A stretch of DNA of 64,000 bases from contig NZ_JAFB01000026.1 in the NCBI RefSeq assembly GCF_000519205.1, forward strand, positions 91,982 to 155,981, written 5' to 3'. The translations under genes and the position numbers were made by a program. Origin of the DNA: Amycolatopsis taiwanensis DSM 45107 (GTDB lineage: Bacteria > Actinomycetota > Actinomycetes > Mycobacteriales > Pseudonocardiaceae). Under the pieces are notes generated by a model that saw only the letters and a list, made by a program, of their open reading frames with translations, had not been told where the DNA came from and ran no database searches. Below, piece after piece: positions 1-15,000 of the stretch. Every line of letters begins with the position of its first letter. Position 1 is the first letter of the stretch.

Positions 1-3000
1 GTGGGACCGCCCACGGTGGAGGTTCTGGCAACTCGACTTCCGCACACACCCCGATGAAGCCGACGGGCGGCGAGCAACCATCCACCGGGGACACTTCAAA
101 GGCAAGCACGCAGTCGCAAGCGCCGAAACCAGGCGCCGTGGAGTCCAAACCGGACTCCGCGGCGAAGACCGGAGAGCAGCCCAAGGCCACAAGCGAAGGC
201 ACAAGCCGGCCCGCCACGGCGGAGAAGGCCGGGACCGCTACGCCGGAACCTCGAACTCAAGAGGCGGTCAAGGGCCGGGCACTGGCGGCCGGTGGCAAGC
301 CGGTAGAGGCGAAAGGCGGTCCTGGGCCAGAAGACGTCCCACCGACACCTCCCGCTGGCGACTCCCCCTCCGGCCCACGAGTAGCTCACACACCACACAG
401 TGCCGATGGCGGCCGGACCGATCAGCCGGGCCTCGGCGCGGGTCGCCCCGCGACCGCTGACGGCTCGGCGGGGCCGCCAGAGGCACGACAGCTCTACAGC
501 ACCCTCACTCCCCGGCAAACAGCCGTGTTCGACCAGGTATGGCACGAGACGGCCGACAGCGGCTATCCGGCCCATGTTCGGCGGGAGTTCGCGTTTTTGC
601 GCGCGACCGAGGACCTTCCCATCACACGTGGAGCGGAAGGACCCGCGGCGATCCGGCCCGGGCACAGCACCCCGGTCAGGGTGTCCGACTTGCACAACGG
701 TGGTCTGGGCGCCGACGCCTGGGCGAACAGGGCGAAAGCACTTCCGGGCACCGCGGACCTGGAGGCCGCGAGAACCGCCGAGGCCGCGGGTCCGAAGAGT
801 GACTCGGCCAGCGAGACCAAGGAAAACACGCCTGGTTCGGCGAATCACCAGGGCGATTCCGGGCGAGCCGGCGAGCCCCGCGCTCCGCGGACGGGCGAGG
901 CGGGTCAGCGTGGCCTCTCGTTTGTCATCCGCGAGGATGGCAGCGTCCAGCCGCTGGTCAAGGAGCATGGCCGCGACTCGGCGGAAGCCGGGCAAGGTCA
1001 CGGCGAAGACGGCGCTACTGACGGTCCCGCGAGTGCCGAAACCGATTCGCCGCGGGGCAGGCCCGATGACAACCCGCCGTCCATTGACGATTTCGCGAAA
1101 GAGAAGCACCCGGCGGAATACGCCAAACGGCATGGCGGGCCTGATGAGTCCGACGGCGGTACCGGGCCGGGCGGCGGCACTCCTCCACCGCCACCTGGCG
1201 GCAGCGGTGGTGCGGCGGCGCAGGGGGCGGCGCGGAGTAGCTCGGTCGCGGTGGCGGAAAGGCCGGCCACCGCGGGTCACGGGGCGGCCGCGGGCTCCCC
1301 GAAACCTGACCAGCCGCACCCGTCATCCACGACGATCGTCAACGAGGTGCGGCAAGCCGAGCGCGGTGATGCCGGGGAACTCGCCGAGCCCATGACGATC
1401 GATGAACGGGTCGCGCGGCAACAGATAGTGGAGACGGGGGAAACAGGCAAACCAGACTCGGTCTCGATGCCTCCCGAGCAGCGCCCGGAGCCACCCGCGC
1501 GTACGCCGGCTCCGCCGGAGGCCGGGTCCGCGTCGCCGCCCGCCGACGGCTCTGCCGCGCCGCACGCGGGCGACACCAGCGACAACCCCGCCTTGGTGAA
1601 CCGCGACTTCGTACCCGAAGTGTCACCAGCGACACCGGAGGCGGCATCGGCCGTACCCCACACAACACCCGCACCGGAGACGCAGCCCGCCCCACAAGCC
1701 GTCCCCAAGGCACCGCTTGAGACAAAACAGACCACAAAAACCGCGGACCAGCCGGTGCCCGAGCTACCCCGGGCCGAACCCGCCCGGATCGAGCGGCTAC
1801 CCCAGGCCATCACCGGCCAAGCAGGAGAGCACGCCGCGCGGACCGAACCACCTCGCGTCGGCGACCCGGTACGGACGCCGGTCGGGGATCCAGCACCACT
1901 CCGGGTCGGCGACCCGACACCGACTCGCGTAGGAGACCCGCCGCCCACCCGAGTCTCAGACCCCGCGCCGGTCCGAGTAGGAGACCCTGCGCCCACCCGG
2001 ATCGGCGAGCCAACCCGCACAGGCCATCCGGCACCGACGCGAGTCGGCCCTCCGAGCGCGATCTCCGCCGTGACCGCGATTCCCCAACTGCCGGGCGACT
2101 TTCCCTGGCCCGACGGCCATCCCCGCCGAGGCCGGCCGTTCACCCCACTGCCGCAAACCAAGCCCGAAGTCCCCCGCCCGCTGACCACGCCCGAGGTCGA
2201 GTACCCCCAGCCCACGCACGAAGGGCCGGTAGTCACCCCACTTCGTCACGACTATGCCGCCGACCCACCGACACAGCGACCGGTCCGCGAATGGACCGAA
2301 ACCGTCCCCATGCGGCAGGACTACCCCGGCCAGGAACCGCCGGCGCCCCCGGTGCCCGCGCCCGACGAGAACCCGCTCTTCGATCTGCCCGACGAAGTCC
2401 GCAGACAGCTCGGCGACACCGAGCTCACCGACCTCTGGGCACTCGTCCTGATCACCGGCGTCACCGCCACCCGCATCCTCGAATGGCTCACCGACAAGGT
2501 CATCTTCGACCGCGCACGCAGCGTCCGCGACCGCACGTTCATCACCTCGCACGCGAGCCTCGCCGAGAAACTCCGCTTCCTCACCAACGAACTCGAAGAA
2601 GACCGCCCCGCCATCAGCGACCGCCTGGCCGAGCTCAACGGCCGCCAGGCGCCACGAGCCCGAAAGAGCGGCGGGAGCCTCGGACCCAACGGCGCCAGCG
2701 GAATTCAGCCACGTTACGGACGCCGCACCGAATGGCAATTCGCGAACAACCTCGTCATCAAGCTGCTCAACCTCGCCGACGACATCGATACCCTGCGGGC
2801 CCTGGAAAACTTCTTTCGTTCACCCGTGCAGTTCCCGCTGTCCGACGAAATGCGCCGCCGAGTCGCGGCCCTGCTGCCGTCGCTGCCGAAGCAAGTCAGG
2901 GACGCGTATCGCCGGCACCTGCCGTCCTCGGAAATGGTCTCGCTGCTGCACGACCTGGCAATGCAAAAGAACGACGAATACCTGTCAATGGCATACCCGG

Positions 3001-6000
3001 AAACAGGTTTCCTCGCCGCGCTCGGCCGGGCCGGCACCGAGGACCGGAACAAGCTCGGCTTTCCTCAGGCAACGAACTTCCGGGACCGGACTCGGCTCCC
3101 CCAACGCAAAACCGTCGACGGGGTCGCCGAGTTCACCTTCGAACTTCCCGGCGGCCGGACCAAAACCGGCGTGATCATCCCCATACACCGCCCCGACGAG
3201 GCAGGCCGGAACGAAGCACTGCGCCTCGCCCAGCAATATCTCGCGAAGGTCAAAGGCGAAAAACCCTACGTGGTCTTCAGCCGCGAATGGCAAGGGCCGG
3301 ACGAGCCGGACCTGACCGGGCTCGCCAGCCAGTTGACCGGTGCCGCGGCCGTGTTGTACAGCAACCGTTCCCCGCACCGCCCGGCCACCACGCCCCGGAT
3401 CTCGCTGCTCCACATGAGCGACGAGCTCCGCGAAGAAGTGAACGTCCTGACCACAGCCGGCCGGCTCGAGGACGTCGCGGGACTGCTGGCGACAGCCAGT
3501 CACTTGGCGACACCAGACCGACCGTCCACACAGGTCATAAACACACTCACACACCTACTCGACAGCCCCGACCAGGAAGTAGCCGCGACCGCAGCGGTAA
3601 CCTTGCTGGCACTGGATGACACCGCACTGCAAAACCTGTGGCTCCCCGGACGCTTCGATGCTCCCCAACGAACCGGAAACCTCCTGGAATTCCCGGTTTC
3701 CAGCGCCGCCTCCAACAGCCCCGAATACCGAATCGTCGTCACACAACTGAACAACCGAGACCCCCAGGAACTACTCGACGAAATCCAGCACTACCAGAAC
3801 TCGATCCCCCCAACCGACACGAACCGACGACTCCTCATCCTCACCAACAAAGGTGAAACCGAAAACCCCGAACGGCTGACGGAACTGTCCTGGCAACTAC
3901 TAGCCACAGGATTCGACGCAGTACCAGTACTACACACCAATGGGCAGCCAACCTTCGACATCCTTGCCGCAAAAGAAAACCTGCTGACCAAACTAACCAC
4001 GAACGCCATCGGCCCGCTCCAACCACGGTCCACACAAGGACTCGCGAACTGGACACTCAACAAGGCACTAGCCGTATACCAGGAACACCAGCACGACGGC
4101 GCGTCCGATTCGAATGGCCGACCCTCCGGCGGCGGTCACGCGGTGTGGGAACACGAGGTATTCGCCGAGGGGGCGAACTGGCATCGCGGTGACGACGGTT
4201 GGTACACCTCAGCGGACGGGGGATCGTTCGAGCACAAGCCGGCCGCGGACGGGCAGCCGGGCCGGGCGGAGCTGCCGCCTGGCACGAAAGGCATGTTCGA
4301 CGGGTCGGGGAACCTCAAGCACGTGGTGCTGCCGGACGGCATCAGCCATGAGCGCGGGTTCGACGGGCAGTGGTCGCCGCCGCGGAGGGAGCCGGGCGAG
4401 GTCGTCGTCCAGAAGATCAGCCACGACGAGTCGGTCATCGTGCGGACCGATGACGGCGAGAAGTCCGTCACCTTCGGCACCGGTAACGAGAAGGTGTTCG
4501 ACAAGGGCACGAACTCGGTGACGGCGTACCGGATGACCAAGGACGCGGCCGGCAACCGCCTGCCGCAGCCGGAAATCTTCGTGCCGAACTCCGAGGGTAT
4601 TTGGTCCAAACACGCGCTAGTGGACACGGCCGGCTTCGAGGCGTACATGGCGGCCGCGAACAAGGCACACGACACGGCACGGACGCTCAACGACATCGCG
4701 GCCCGTTCCGGTGAACGGGTTCCCGTCGAGAACAAGCTGACCAACATCGACAACAAGCAGCTGGAGGAACTGCTCAAGAACAGCAACCCCGACGACACGA
4801 GGGCGGCCACCTTCGAGTTGTTGCGCCGCGAGAAGGGCGTCTCGCTGCGGTGGACACAGATGGACGCTGCACTGGCGTTCGACCACCACAAGATGGTCGA
4901 TATGGCCGCGGGAGAGGGGAAGTCCTGGCTGTTCTTCTTCAATGCGGTTACCAGGGCGGTCGAGGAGAACATCGACGCGGTGTACATGATGACCACGCGG
5001 GACAACCTGGCCGACCGCGAATTGCCCACGTACCTGGATCTGCTGACCGAATTCGGCTTCGACATTCACCGGATGAACTCCGACGACATGCCACCGCCGC
5101 CGAGCGACGGACGGCCGACGATCTACCTTGGCACTCCGCAGGACCTGGCCTTCGGTGTGTTGAAGCACGGTCTGCTCCAGGGACAGACCGGGCCCGATGC
5201 CCAGCTCAAGATCCACGTCCTGATGGACGAGGCCGACGAGGCGTTCATCCACTCGAACGGGCTGTACCTCCTCTCCCGGGGGGACATGGACCAGCCGGCG
5301 CCCCAGGACGTGCTCGACAAGGTCACCTTCGCCGGTAACACCCTGCGCGGCTACCTGAAGACCGGGGATCTGTCCGAGGCGGACTTCGGCCGCGCCCCGG
5401 GCCAGCGGGGTGGGGGCGCGGCATTGACCGATGCGGGCCGTAACAAGCTGGAAGGACTGCTGAACCACGAGCTGACCGGCGAACAGGTGCACCGGTTGAA
5501 CATGGCCGCGTACGCACGGTGGGTGTATGAGTTGGGAACCCACTACGAGGCGCACCACGGCAAGATCTACATCATCGACGAGGTCACCGGGCAGGTGCTG
5601 GCCGACCTGCAGAAGTCGTCGGTGTCCCGGTGGAACAACGGGTTGGCCCAGGCGATCGAGGAGCACCTGGGGCTGACCATCCGCCCGGACAACGACGGCA
5701 GCCTGAGCACCACGCTGCACCAGGTGTTGTCCAATCCGTCGATCGTGTCGGTTGTCGGCGCTTCGGGAACCGCGAAGGGCCACAACTTCGGCGCCTTCGG
5801 CTACCTTCCCGACCAGGTGCACGACGTCCACCGCTATCAGGAACACCGACTGGTCGTGCATCCGGACGTGATCAACCCCGACGACGCGTCGAAGCTGCGC
5901 GAGATCGTCCAGCACATCAAGGAAACGTGGGCGGACGGGACCGGCCGGCCGCAGCTGATCGTGGCCCAGAACAACGTCGACATCCAGAAGCTCTCGAAAA

Positions 6001-9000
6001 TGCTGAACGAGCTGGGCGTGGAACACAATGCGGTCGACGCCAAATGGATGCTGGAACACCAGGAAAGAGGTAACGCGGACGAAGCATACGAGCAGATCCT
6101 CAAGAATGCTGGCAAGTTCGGCGCGGTGACACTGACCAACAACGTCGGCGGCCGGGGAACGGACATCAAGATCGCCGTGGCGGAGGATGCGGCCGGTGGC
6201 CTACACGTGATCGGCGACAGCCACTCGAAGTGGCTGGACGCCGACCGGCAGTTGATGAACCGCGGGGGCCGCGACGGAGGCACGGGCGACGTCGTCTTCT
6301 TCGGTTCACCCGACGACGCCGTGTACGCCGTCGATCCCGACCCGAGCGTGCAGAAGGTCGTCGTCCAATACGTCAACGCGGCCAAGGCCCACGACACTCA
6401 CCACACCGACGCCACCGAGCACGCGCTGCACCAGGCCGAGCAGAACATGCGCGACATCGTCCCGCACATCCAGGACGCCGCCTCCGAGGCACTGCGGAAT
6501 CGGCTGGAGCACATGAACCAGCCGAACGCGCCACCGGCGGACACCACCAGCAAGCACACGCCCGACCACCCGGCCACGGACAACAACCGACCGCCCGATC
6601 CACCCCCCAGCGCCGGCCGGCTCGAGGAGGTCGCGGGACTGCTGGCGACAGCCAGTCACTTGGCGACACCAGATCAACCGTCCACACAGGTCATAAACAC
6701 ACTCACACACCTACTCGACAGCCCCGACCAGGAAGTAGCCGCGACCGCGGCGGTAGCCTTGCTGGCACTGGATGACACCGCACTGCAAAACCTGTGGCTC
6801 CCCGGACGCTTCGATGCTCCCCAACGAACCGGAAACCTCCTGGAATTCCCGGTTCACAGCGCCGCCTCCAACAGCCCCGAATACCGAATCGTCGTCACAC
6901 AACTGAACAACCGCGACCCCCAGGAACTACTCGACGAAATCCAGCACTACCACAACTCGATCCCCCCAACCGACACAAACCGACGACTCCTCATCCTCAC
7001 CAACAAAGGCGACTCCGGAACCCGCGAGCGGCTGACGGAACTATCCTGGCAACTACTGGCCACAGGCTTCGACGCGATACCAGTACTACACACCGATGAG
7101 CAGCCGACCTTCGAAATCCTTGCCGCAAAAGAAAACCTGCTGACCAAACTAACCGCGAACGCCATCGGCCCGCTCGAAACACGGTCCACACAAGGACTCG
7201 CGAACTGGACACTCAACAAGGCACTAGCGATCGGCGACCTGCTCGGCACCGTCGCCCCGGGCGAGCTGGCGGATCTGGTGCGGGACGTGGCGGCGCGACT
7301 GTCGCCCGGCACGATCGGCCGGACGATCAGCGACATCACCGCCGGGATGACCGATGCCACCTGGCAGGTGCTGGGCGAGCGGTTGGCCGCCGAGGCCGCC
7401 GTGCACCGGATGTGGGGCGGGAACCCCTTGGCGCGGCGGGAAATATCCGCTTTGCTGGCGCGGTTACATCCGGCCGAAGCGGCGGCAGCTCTGTGGCGGA
7501 TCGCCGACCTGCTGGGGAAATCGACCACCGAGCCGAGCGCTGGGCCGACCACCCCGCCGGGCGAGGGCGGGGTGACCCCGGCCGAGCTGCGCCTGCTCAG
7601 CCCCGATCCCGGCAAGGGAATCCTGCTGGAAGCGGCCGACGCCAAGCGAATCCTTGACGAACTGGCAGCGCGCGGCATCGACGTCAGCCAGGTTGAGCAG
7701 GACCTCCGGGACAGCCTGCACGACGTCGGCCGGGTACTGGACGGCGACGTCACGGTCGACCGGGCGGCACTGGAGGGACACGAGCGCAACGTCGGCCGGC
7801 TCCTCGCCGCGGTCGACGCGGCGCTGGCCCTCGCCGATCTGCATCCCGGGCTGCTGGCCGACCTGGGCCTGCCCGGCCTGAAGATCACCGGCCTGCGGCT
7901 GTCCGGCGCGGCTGGGCTCGAGATACTCGGACAGCAGGCGGAGGGCGCCGAGGCCCGGATCGCGCTCGACACCGGGCAACTGTCGCAGACGGTCGTGGAT
8001 TCATTACTGGACAACGGTTTCCACACCGTCCTGGTGCACCACGGTGCCCAGGTCTTCACCGTCGAGGGGCAGACGCAGGCGGAGCCGTCCGGCCCCTCGA
8101 CCGGAACACCGCAACAGCCGAGGGAGAACCCCGAGCCCGGCCGGGGCTGGCGGGCCGCGCTGGCCCGGCTGTTCACCTTCGACATCATTCCCGGCCGGTA
8201 CCTGCTGCGCGGCGTGGACCTGGCCAGGCAACTGACCGACGTGGCCACCGCGACGCTGCCCCAGCAGCAGGCGTTGCAAGACATGCTGGGCACCTACGCA
8301 CGGGCGGTCGGGCGGATCGGGAACCGTGACCTCTACGTGAAGGCGCTGCTGGCTCGGTGGACCGAGCTGACCGGGCGGGACCAGTACGACGCCGAGGTCA
8401 TCGAGGTGCTGGCGGCGGCCTACGGTATGTCGTCGCAAGCGGTGCGGGCGATCGCGGCCGACCCGTCGGTGCGCGGGCGGCTACCGGATGCGCGCATGCT
8501 GGAACAGCAGGACTTCACCGAGCTGGTGCGGTCGGCAGCGACTCACTACCGGCAGTTGCTCGGCACGGCAGAGGGGGCCATCGCGATGCTGGAGCCGGCC
8601 GATCGGCAATGGCGGCAGGCCCGCGACGAAGCACTGTCCACAATGGAGAAGATCGCCGCTGAGGCGGTGCGGAACGGGTTGCCGGAGAAGATCAGGGAAA
8701 AGGTGCTCGCCTGGCCGGAGGCCAAACTCAGGTCGGTGCGCACCCGGCCCGAGCTGCCCCGGCGCGACGAGCCCGCGGAACCGGAAAGGCCGCGCAATCC
8801 CGGCGTTCTCGCCAGGTTCGGGATCCGCGGTGAACTGCTGGCCGCGGCGCGGGCCGCGGAACCGGCACCGGCGTGGCGCGCGGCCGAACGCGAATACCAG
8901 GAGGCACTGTACGAGCTGCGCCGGGCGCGCGGGGCGGCCGAGGAACTCACCGGCTGGGCACCGCACCTGCTCAACGTCGCCGAACAGCAGGAGGTCGCCG

Positions 9001-12000
9001 AGGCGCTGAACCTGCCTGCCGAATACGTTGCCGCGCAACGACTGCTGTCCGCCGAAGCGCACGAAGGCCCGGCCGTGGCGGGCACCACTGGGGTGCGCCA
9101 GGAGGTCGTCGAGCGGCAGAACCGGCTCGAACAGGCGACTGAGGCGCTGCGGGCCGCCGAAACCGCGCGGGAGCAGGCGCGCCGGGAGTACCGTGAGGCG
9201 CTAACCGGCGTGATGCGCAAGGCAAGCCTGGCCGGACTGTCCAACCTGGCCATCGCCGGTCTCACCGGACTGGACTTCGACGAGGTCAGCGCGATCACCG
9301 GCAAGCCGGAGATCCTGCCGGAAAGCAGACGGCCACTGGTCGATCTGAACCAGACGCTGGTGGCGAACCTGACCGCGCTGACCGACCGCGCCCTCGGCCG
9401 CCCGGCGTTCCCCGCGGACATACAGAGCGAACTGGCCGCGCTCGACCCGAACAGTCCGGACTACGCCCAGCAGCTCAGGGAACTCGGGGTGCCCGAGCGG
9501 GTCGCGCGGCGGCTGGGCAAGCCGAAACGCTTCCCGTTCTTCCACGACATCCACATGCACCCCGAGGGCTACGACGCCGGGCGCTACATCGACTACCGGG
9601 ATCTGGTGAAATGGCTGGTCACCAAGGGCCTGCCGAACATCGTGGTCGCCTCGCCCATCCCGCAGCGCGGTCGCGGCCTGGTCGCCGGTTCCAGCGGTGC
9701 CTTCTACTACGCGCTCACCAGTGCCGTGCGCATGTCCACCGTGTTCGGCAAGAAAATGCTCGACATGCACGGCCAGTTCTCCGACGTACGGTTCTTCGAC
9801 GCAAGGGAGTCGATGACCGAGGAGGAGAAGTCGCACTGGTTCCCCGGTATCTCCGGGTCCAGATTGGACATTCCAGGGGTCGGCGCCTACCTGATGTCGA
9901 AGCTGATCCTGCACGGCGACGTGGCCAGGTATCTCGCCGAGACCACCATCACCAAGGAACTCGTCCAGCCGATGCTGAAACGGCAGGCGAGCGAGGTGTT
10001 CAACCCGGTCTGGGTGGACTTCGCCGGAAAGCTGATCGCCGCCGCCGAACTGGTCAAGGCAGACCTCGCGGCCGGACGGCTCAGCCGGGAGTCGTTCGAC
10101 ACCCAGGCCAGGCAGGATCCGGCGCTGAACCGCCTGTTCCCGGCCGACGGCAGCTTCAGCGACCTCGCCGGAATGGAGTTCTATGACGTCCTCACCCGCA
10201 ACGCGTCCCGGATTCACGCCCTGCTCGCGGCCGCGGGCCGGTACCAGGAAATGCGCGGTCTGCCGGAAACCGCGCCCGAGATGTACAACCCGAACGTCGT
10301 CGAGCTGCTGACCGCCATCGCCATCACCGGTCAGGTACTGATCCTGCACAACGACATGGGCCTGGCCCGGCTGGCGGACAACGGGTTGCAGAAGCCAGGC
10401 CCGCCGGACGAGCGCAACCTCGCGCCGATGGCGCACCTGCTGCAGCAGGAACGGTTCGCCGGGGCGAGGGTGGTCTGGGCACACCTCGGGGTCGGGCACT
10501 GGACGAACCTCACCGTCGGGCACCTGGAATGGCTGCAATGGTTGCTGGACACCACGAACATCAGGATGGACCTGTCCTGGAACGTGCTCGCCCAGCACGT
10601 CCAGAACGCCGAGAACGCGGCGGTCAAAGAGGAGTTCATCCGGTTCGTCATCCGCAACCAGGACCGGCTGGTGTTCGGTACCGACTCGGTCAACCCGCAG
10701 CCGGGCGGGCACTATCTGCGCCACCCCAACGAGATGGCTCCGCTGCTCGACGAGATCGAGGCCCGGCCGGGCGGGAAACAGGCCGTCGCGAAGCTGATGC
10801 ACGGCAACTTCGCCGCGCTGCACGCCGAGGCGGGCGAGGCGACGGCGAGGTTCGCGTTCAACGAGATCTCCTCCGGTGCCTGGGACGGGTTTCTCGAGTC
10901 GTTCGGCTCGGAGCGCCAACAGCGGGTGCGGGACTGGACGAACGACCGGCTCGCCGAGGGCTGGGTGCCCGACCCGGATTACCAGCCGTACGGCCCCACC
11001 TTCGGGCTTGAGGAGGCCAAGCTCACCGGCGACCAGCCGTGGCTGGCCAACCCGCAGCTGAAGTCGATGAAGATGTGGTACGACGCCGCCGACCAGCGGG
11101 TCGCGGCGAATCACAACCCACGGCGCCTCTACGCCACCGCGGCCCGGCTCGCCGCCGCGGAGCTCGCCGACGACTTCCGGGTCTTCCGCGAGGAACTGGC
11201 CAGGCTGTGGCATGAACGCGGCGGGGTCCGGCCGTCGGCGAACACCGACGCGCTGGCCCGCGGCGGGCATACCGTGGACGCGTTGCTCGCCGGCGACCGG
11301 ATGCGGGCCGCTCTCGAAGCGGGCGAGGCCGCCCGGGCCAGGCTCAACATGGACCCCGATCGGCTCGCCACCCTGCCGTTCTCGGAAGCCGAGCGGGCGG
11401 GCAAACTCGGCGAGCTCATCGACCTGGTCGAGCAGACCGAGCGCGAGCAGGTCGAGACCCGGGAAAACATCGCCAAGTTCCGCACGGAATGGCTCAACCG
11501 GAACGCGTCGGCCTGGGCCAAGCTCGGTGCCGGCGCCGCGGTCGCGATCGGTGCGGGTGCGGTGTTCGGCGTGCCCGCCGCGCTCGCGGCCGGAGCGTTC
11601 GGCATCGCGGGCAGTTCGGCGTTCGCGCTGCGGGGTGTGCTGAACAGCGCAAAGGTCGCGTACTCGCAGTACAACCGGGCACGCACGGAAGGACTGGTGG
11701 AGCGCGGCAGGCTGGACTACCAGTCCGCCGTGTCGATCAGCCGGTTGATCAACGAGTACCTGGCGGCCGACGTCAATCCGCTCGGCCGGTTCGAGAAGAT
11801 CCTGGCGGAGGTGGAGAGCAAGACGGCGGAGGAAACCGTCCAGTTCCTCACCGGTCTGCAGGCCATCATCTACGCCCCGCTGGCTGAGGGGGAGACGCAG
11901 TTCCAGCGGGCGCAGGACATCAGCGAGGAGGTGTCCCGCTACCTGAACATGGTCGGCAGGTCGTTCGGCGCCGACCCCGGCGCGATCAGCATGCTGCACC

Positions 12001-15000
12001 CGCACTCGGGCCTGCTCGGCAGGCTGGTGGCGGGCGGGATCGCCCTTAGCTGGCTGGTGAACCTGGCCGCGCACAGCGATCAGGCGATGCACCTGCCCGG
12101 ATTCGGCGCGTGGGTCGGGGGTGCCTACGCCGTGGCGGACGGCCTGTTCCTGATCGCCGCGCTGCCGAACTTCGTCAGCGGACTGTCCGGTTTGGACAAC
12201 ACGCTGCGTCCGCTGTACCGGTGGATCCAGAACGCGGTCGCGTTCCCGGTTCTGACCGTCGCCAACGGCATGCTGGTGGTGCAGGACCTCGTCGAGGGCA
12301 GGTGGCTCGAGGCGGGTGTGATGGCCGCGCTCACCGGCGCCACCGCCTACATCTCGAAGCTGGGCTTCGACATCGAGCTCAAGCTGGGCAGGCAGGGCGC
12401 ACGGAAGGGCCCGCTGGCCGCGTTCACCGCCGCGTCCGCGCTGGGCGGGCTCGGGGTGATGGGGCTTTCGTCGATGCCGCTGCTGGACGCCGCGGGTGCG
12501 GCGATCGGCTTCTCCGGCGCACTGCTGTGGGCGGGCAACGGAGTCTGGCAGCGGGTGCGGAACTCCCGGGCACTGGATCCCGCGAAGGAGATCATGCACG
12601 CGCTGGCCGACCGCCTGCCGGGCGCACACCTGGCCGTCGACCTGAGCGCCCCGAAGCTCATCGAGGCACCGAACCCCGATGATCCCACCGATCCCGACAA
12701 CCCTGACGATCCCGGCGATCCCGGTGGCTCGCCGACCGCGCCGGTCCCGCCGAAGCCGCCGCGCCCGGCCGGTCCGTCCAGCCGGCCCGATCCCGGGCCG
12801 GCCCCGTCGCACCCGGGCCCGCCCAAGACCGGCTTCCCAGCGTCGCACCAGGGTCCCGCCGCGCCGCGCAGCATCGACGACCTGATCAACCCCAAGCCGT
12901 CCACACCGGACGGTCAGAAACCGGCGGACGCGACGGTGAGCACCGGCCAGCAGGTGCGGTACGCGCCCGCCGGAATGGCGATCGGGAACGACCCGGACAC
13001 CGGCGACGCGCACCTGCGCATCACCAACGGAAACGCTCCGGATCCGCGGCAGCCCTACCTGGTTACCTTGCACAGCAGCATATCCGGGCATCCGGTGCCC
13101 GGCCTCGCGCCCAGCCCCGAGCAGGCCGGCGAGGAGCAGTACCGGATCAGTCCGGAAGAAGTCGCCGAGGCGATCAGGAACAGCCCCCACTACACCGAAG
13201 GCCGTCCGGTTCAGCTGGAGTCGTGTGGCGCGATCTTCTGGGCGCAGCGCCTGGCCGACGCGCTGGGGGCGGAAGTCCTTGCTCCCGCCGGTATCGCCGA
13301 CGTTCCGCCGGACGGAAAGGTGACCGTGGCCGGGTTCCCGGCCGGCGGCGGCCGGTGGCGTTTCACCGCGGGACGAACGCGGCCGAGCATGGTGCCCGCG
13401 CCAGGCGCGTCCGGCGGGCTTTTCGCCGCCGAACCCGCCGGCGGGGACGTCATCAGCATGGGTGGCGGGCGATGGCGGCAGTATCGCGACATCTCGGCGC
13501 TGACCCGGGGGATGATCCCGCCCAGCGTCGAACCGACGTGGCATCGGCACGCCCGGGGGATCGTCACCGCGGCGAGTGGCATCGTGAGCGGGAACGTCCC
13601 GGAGCCACCGCCCGGTCTGGCGCGCTGGGTGACGCTGGTCGAGACGGCGTACGGCATGTTGTACAACGCGCGGCAGTTGCGGGCCGAGGGTACCTACGAT
13701 CCCGAGTTGCTGCGGTGGGCGCAGGAACACCCGGAGGCCATGAAGTACTTCCGGATGCCCGAACTCTCGCCACTGGCGCGAACCAGCGAGGTCAACGCCC
13801 TGCCCGCGATCCACGCGGGTGTGGTGACGGCGGCCGAGCAGCGGTGGTACATCGCCAACCAGCACCCGTTGCTGCCCAAGGTCAACCCGAACTTCCATCG
13901 CCCGGACGCCTATGCGGCAGGTTGGCAGACCAACGGCCCGCAGGCCGTCGTCGGCTATTTCCACGGCACGCTCGGCAACGAGATGCGGGTCGAACCGGTC
14001 CCGCCCGAGGAAGCCTGGCGGGTGGACGGAAAGGCGTACGTCGCCGAGCAACTCCACGGGACCTGGGAAGCCCACGACAGCTACGACAGTGTCATCGACG
14101 ACATCTACGGCGAGTGGTGGGCGCCGAAGAGCCCCTCTCCGCTGCCGCCGATGGCCGCATTGCACCTGACCTACCTCAGCCCCAAAACCGGAGAGGTCGT
14201 GGAGAAATGGGGCCAGGTGTGGTGGACCGAGGGCGGGGTCGTGTTCCTGTCTCCGGTGCCGGGGACCTTGATGCTGCTACCGGAAAACCCGCTCTCCATA
14301 TCCCTGCTGCCGATCACCTACCGGGAGGCGGGGAGGATCAACCTGCCGGAACGGGCCACCGGCCCGGTCGCGCCGCCGGTGGTGCCCGATGTGCCCGCCC
14401 GTCCCGCCGATCCCGGCCAGGTCGCGTGGGCGCTGGGTGAACTGGACGCCGGGCGGCTGGCCGGGCTGGCGTTGCCCGGGCTGGTCATCGACGGCGTCGA
14501 CACCGACCGGCCGACCGTCCTGCACGGTACGCTGGCCGACGGGACCGCGGTCCTGATCGACGTGGTGAAGGCCGGCTCAACCGGCGTTCCCGCCTTCGAC
14601 ATCTTTCTCGGCCGGATCATCAGGGACCGGGCGACGGCCCCGCCCGGCACCAAACTCGTGTACCTGTTCGCCGAGGCGCCGGGCACCCAACTGGCCGAGG
14701 CACTGGTCGGGATCGGCGCGGACCTGGTGCTGGCCCGGGCGGGCGCCACGGACTTCGCGGTGGTCGCGGCCCGGGATTCCGGCCCGGCACCCGACTTGTT
14801 CAGCCGCCGGACCACCCGAAGCAACCAGGACATCGTCGAAAGCGGCGACGGCCTGCCGCGCACCCGCGAAACCGTGGCCCGCACGGCCGAAGCCGCCGGG
14901 ATCGACCTGACCGGCGTCGGGGTTCATCTGGTCGAAACGAGAAGCGAGATCGAGTACCTCGACGAGGTGGCCGCCTGCGCCGTCACCCCGCCGGAGCTGG

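Noticed and set aside
1277..2236. Gly/Val-rich minus-strand frame with repeats
   Set aside because: Mirror image of the VGDP-repeat linker of the giant protein; no ribosome-binding site and no family match.
9201..14165. A 1654-codon open frame on the minus strand
   Set aside because: It lies wholly antisense to the giant gene, has a His/Arg/Gly-rich translation with no domain pattern, and arises from GC-rich codon bias in the real gene.
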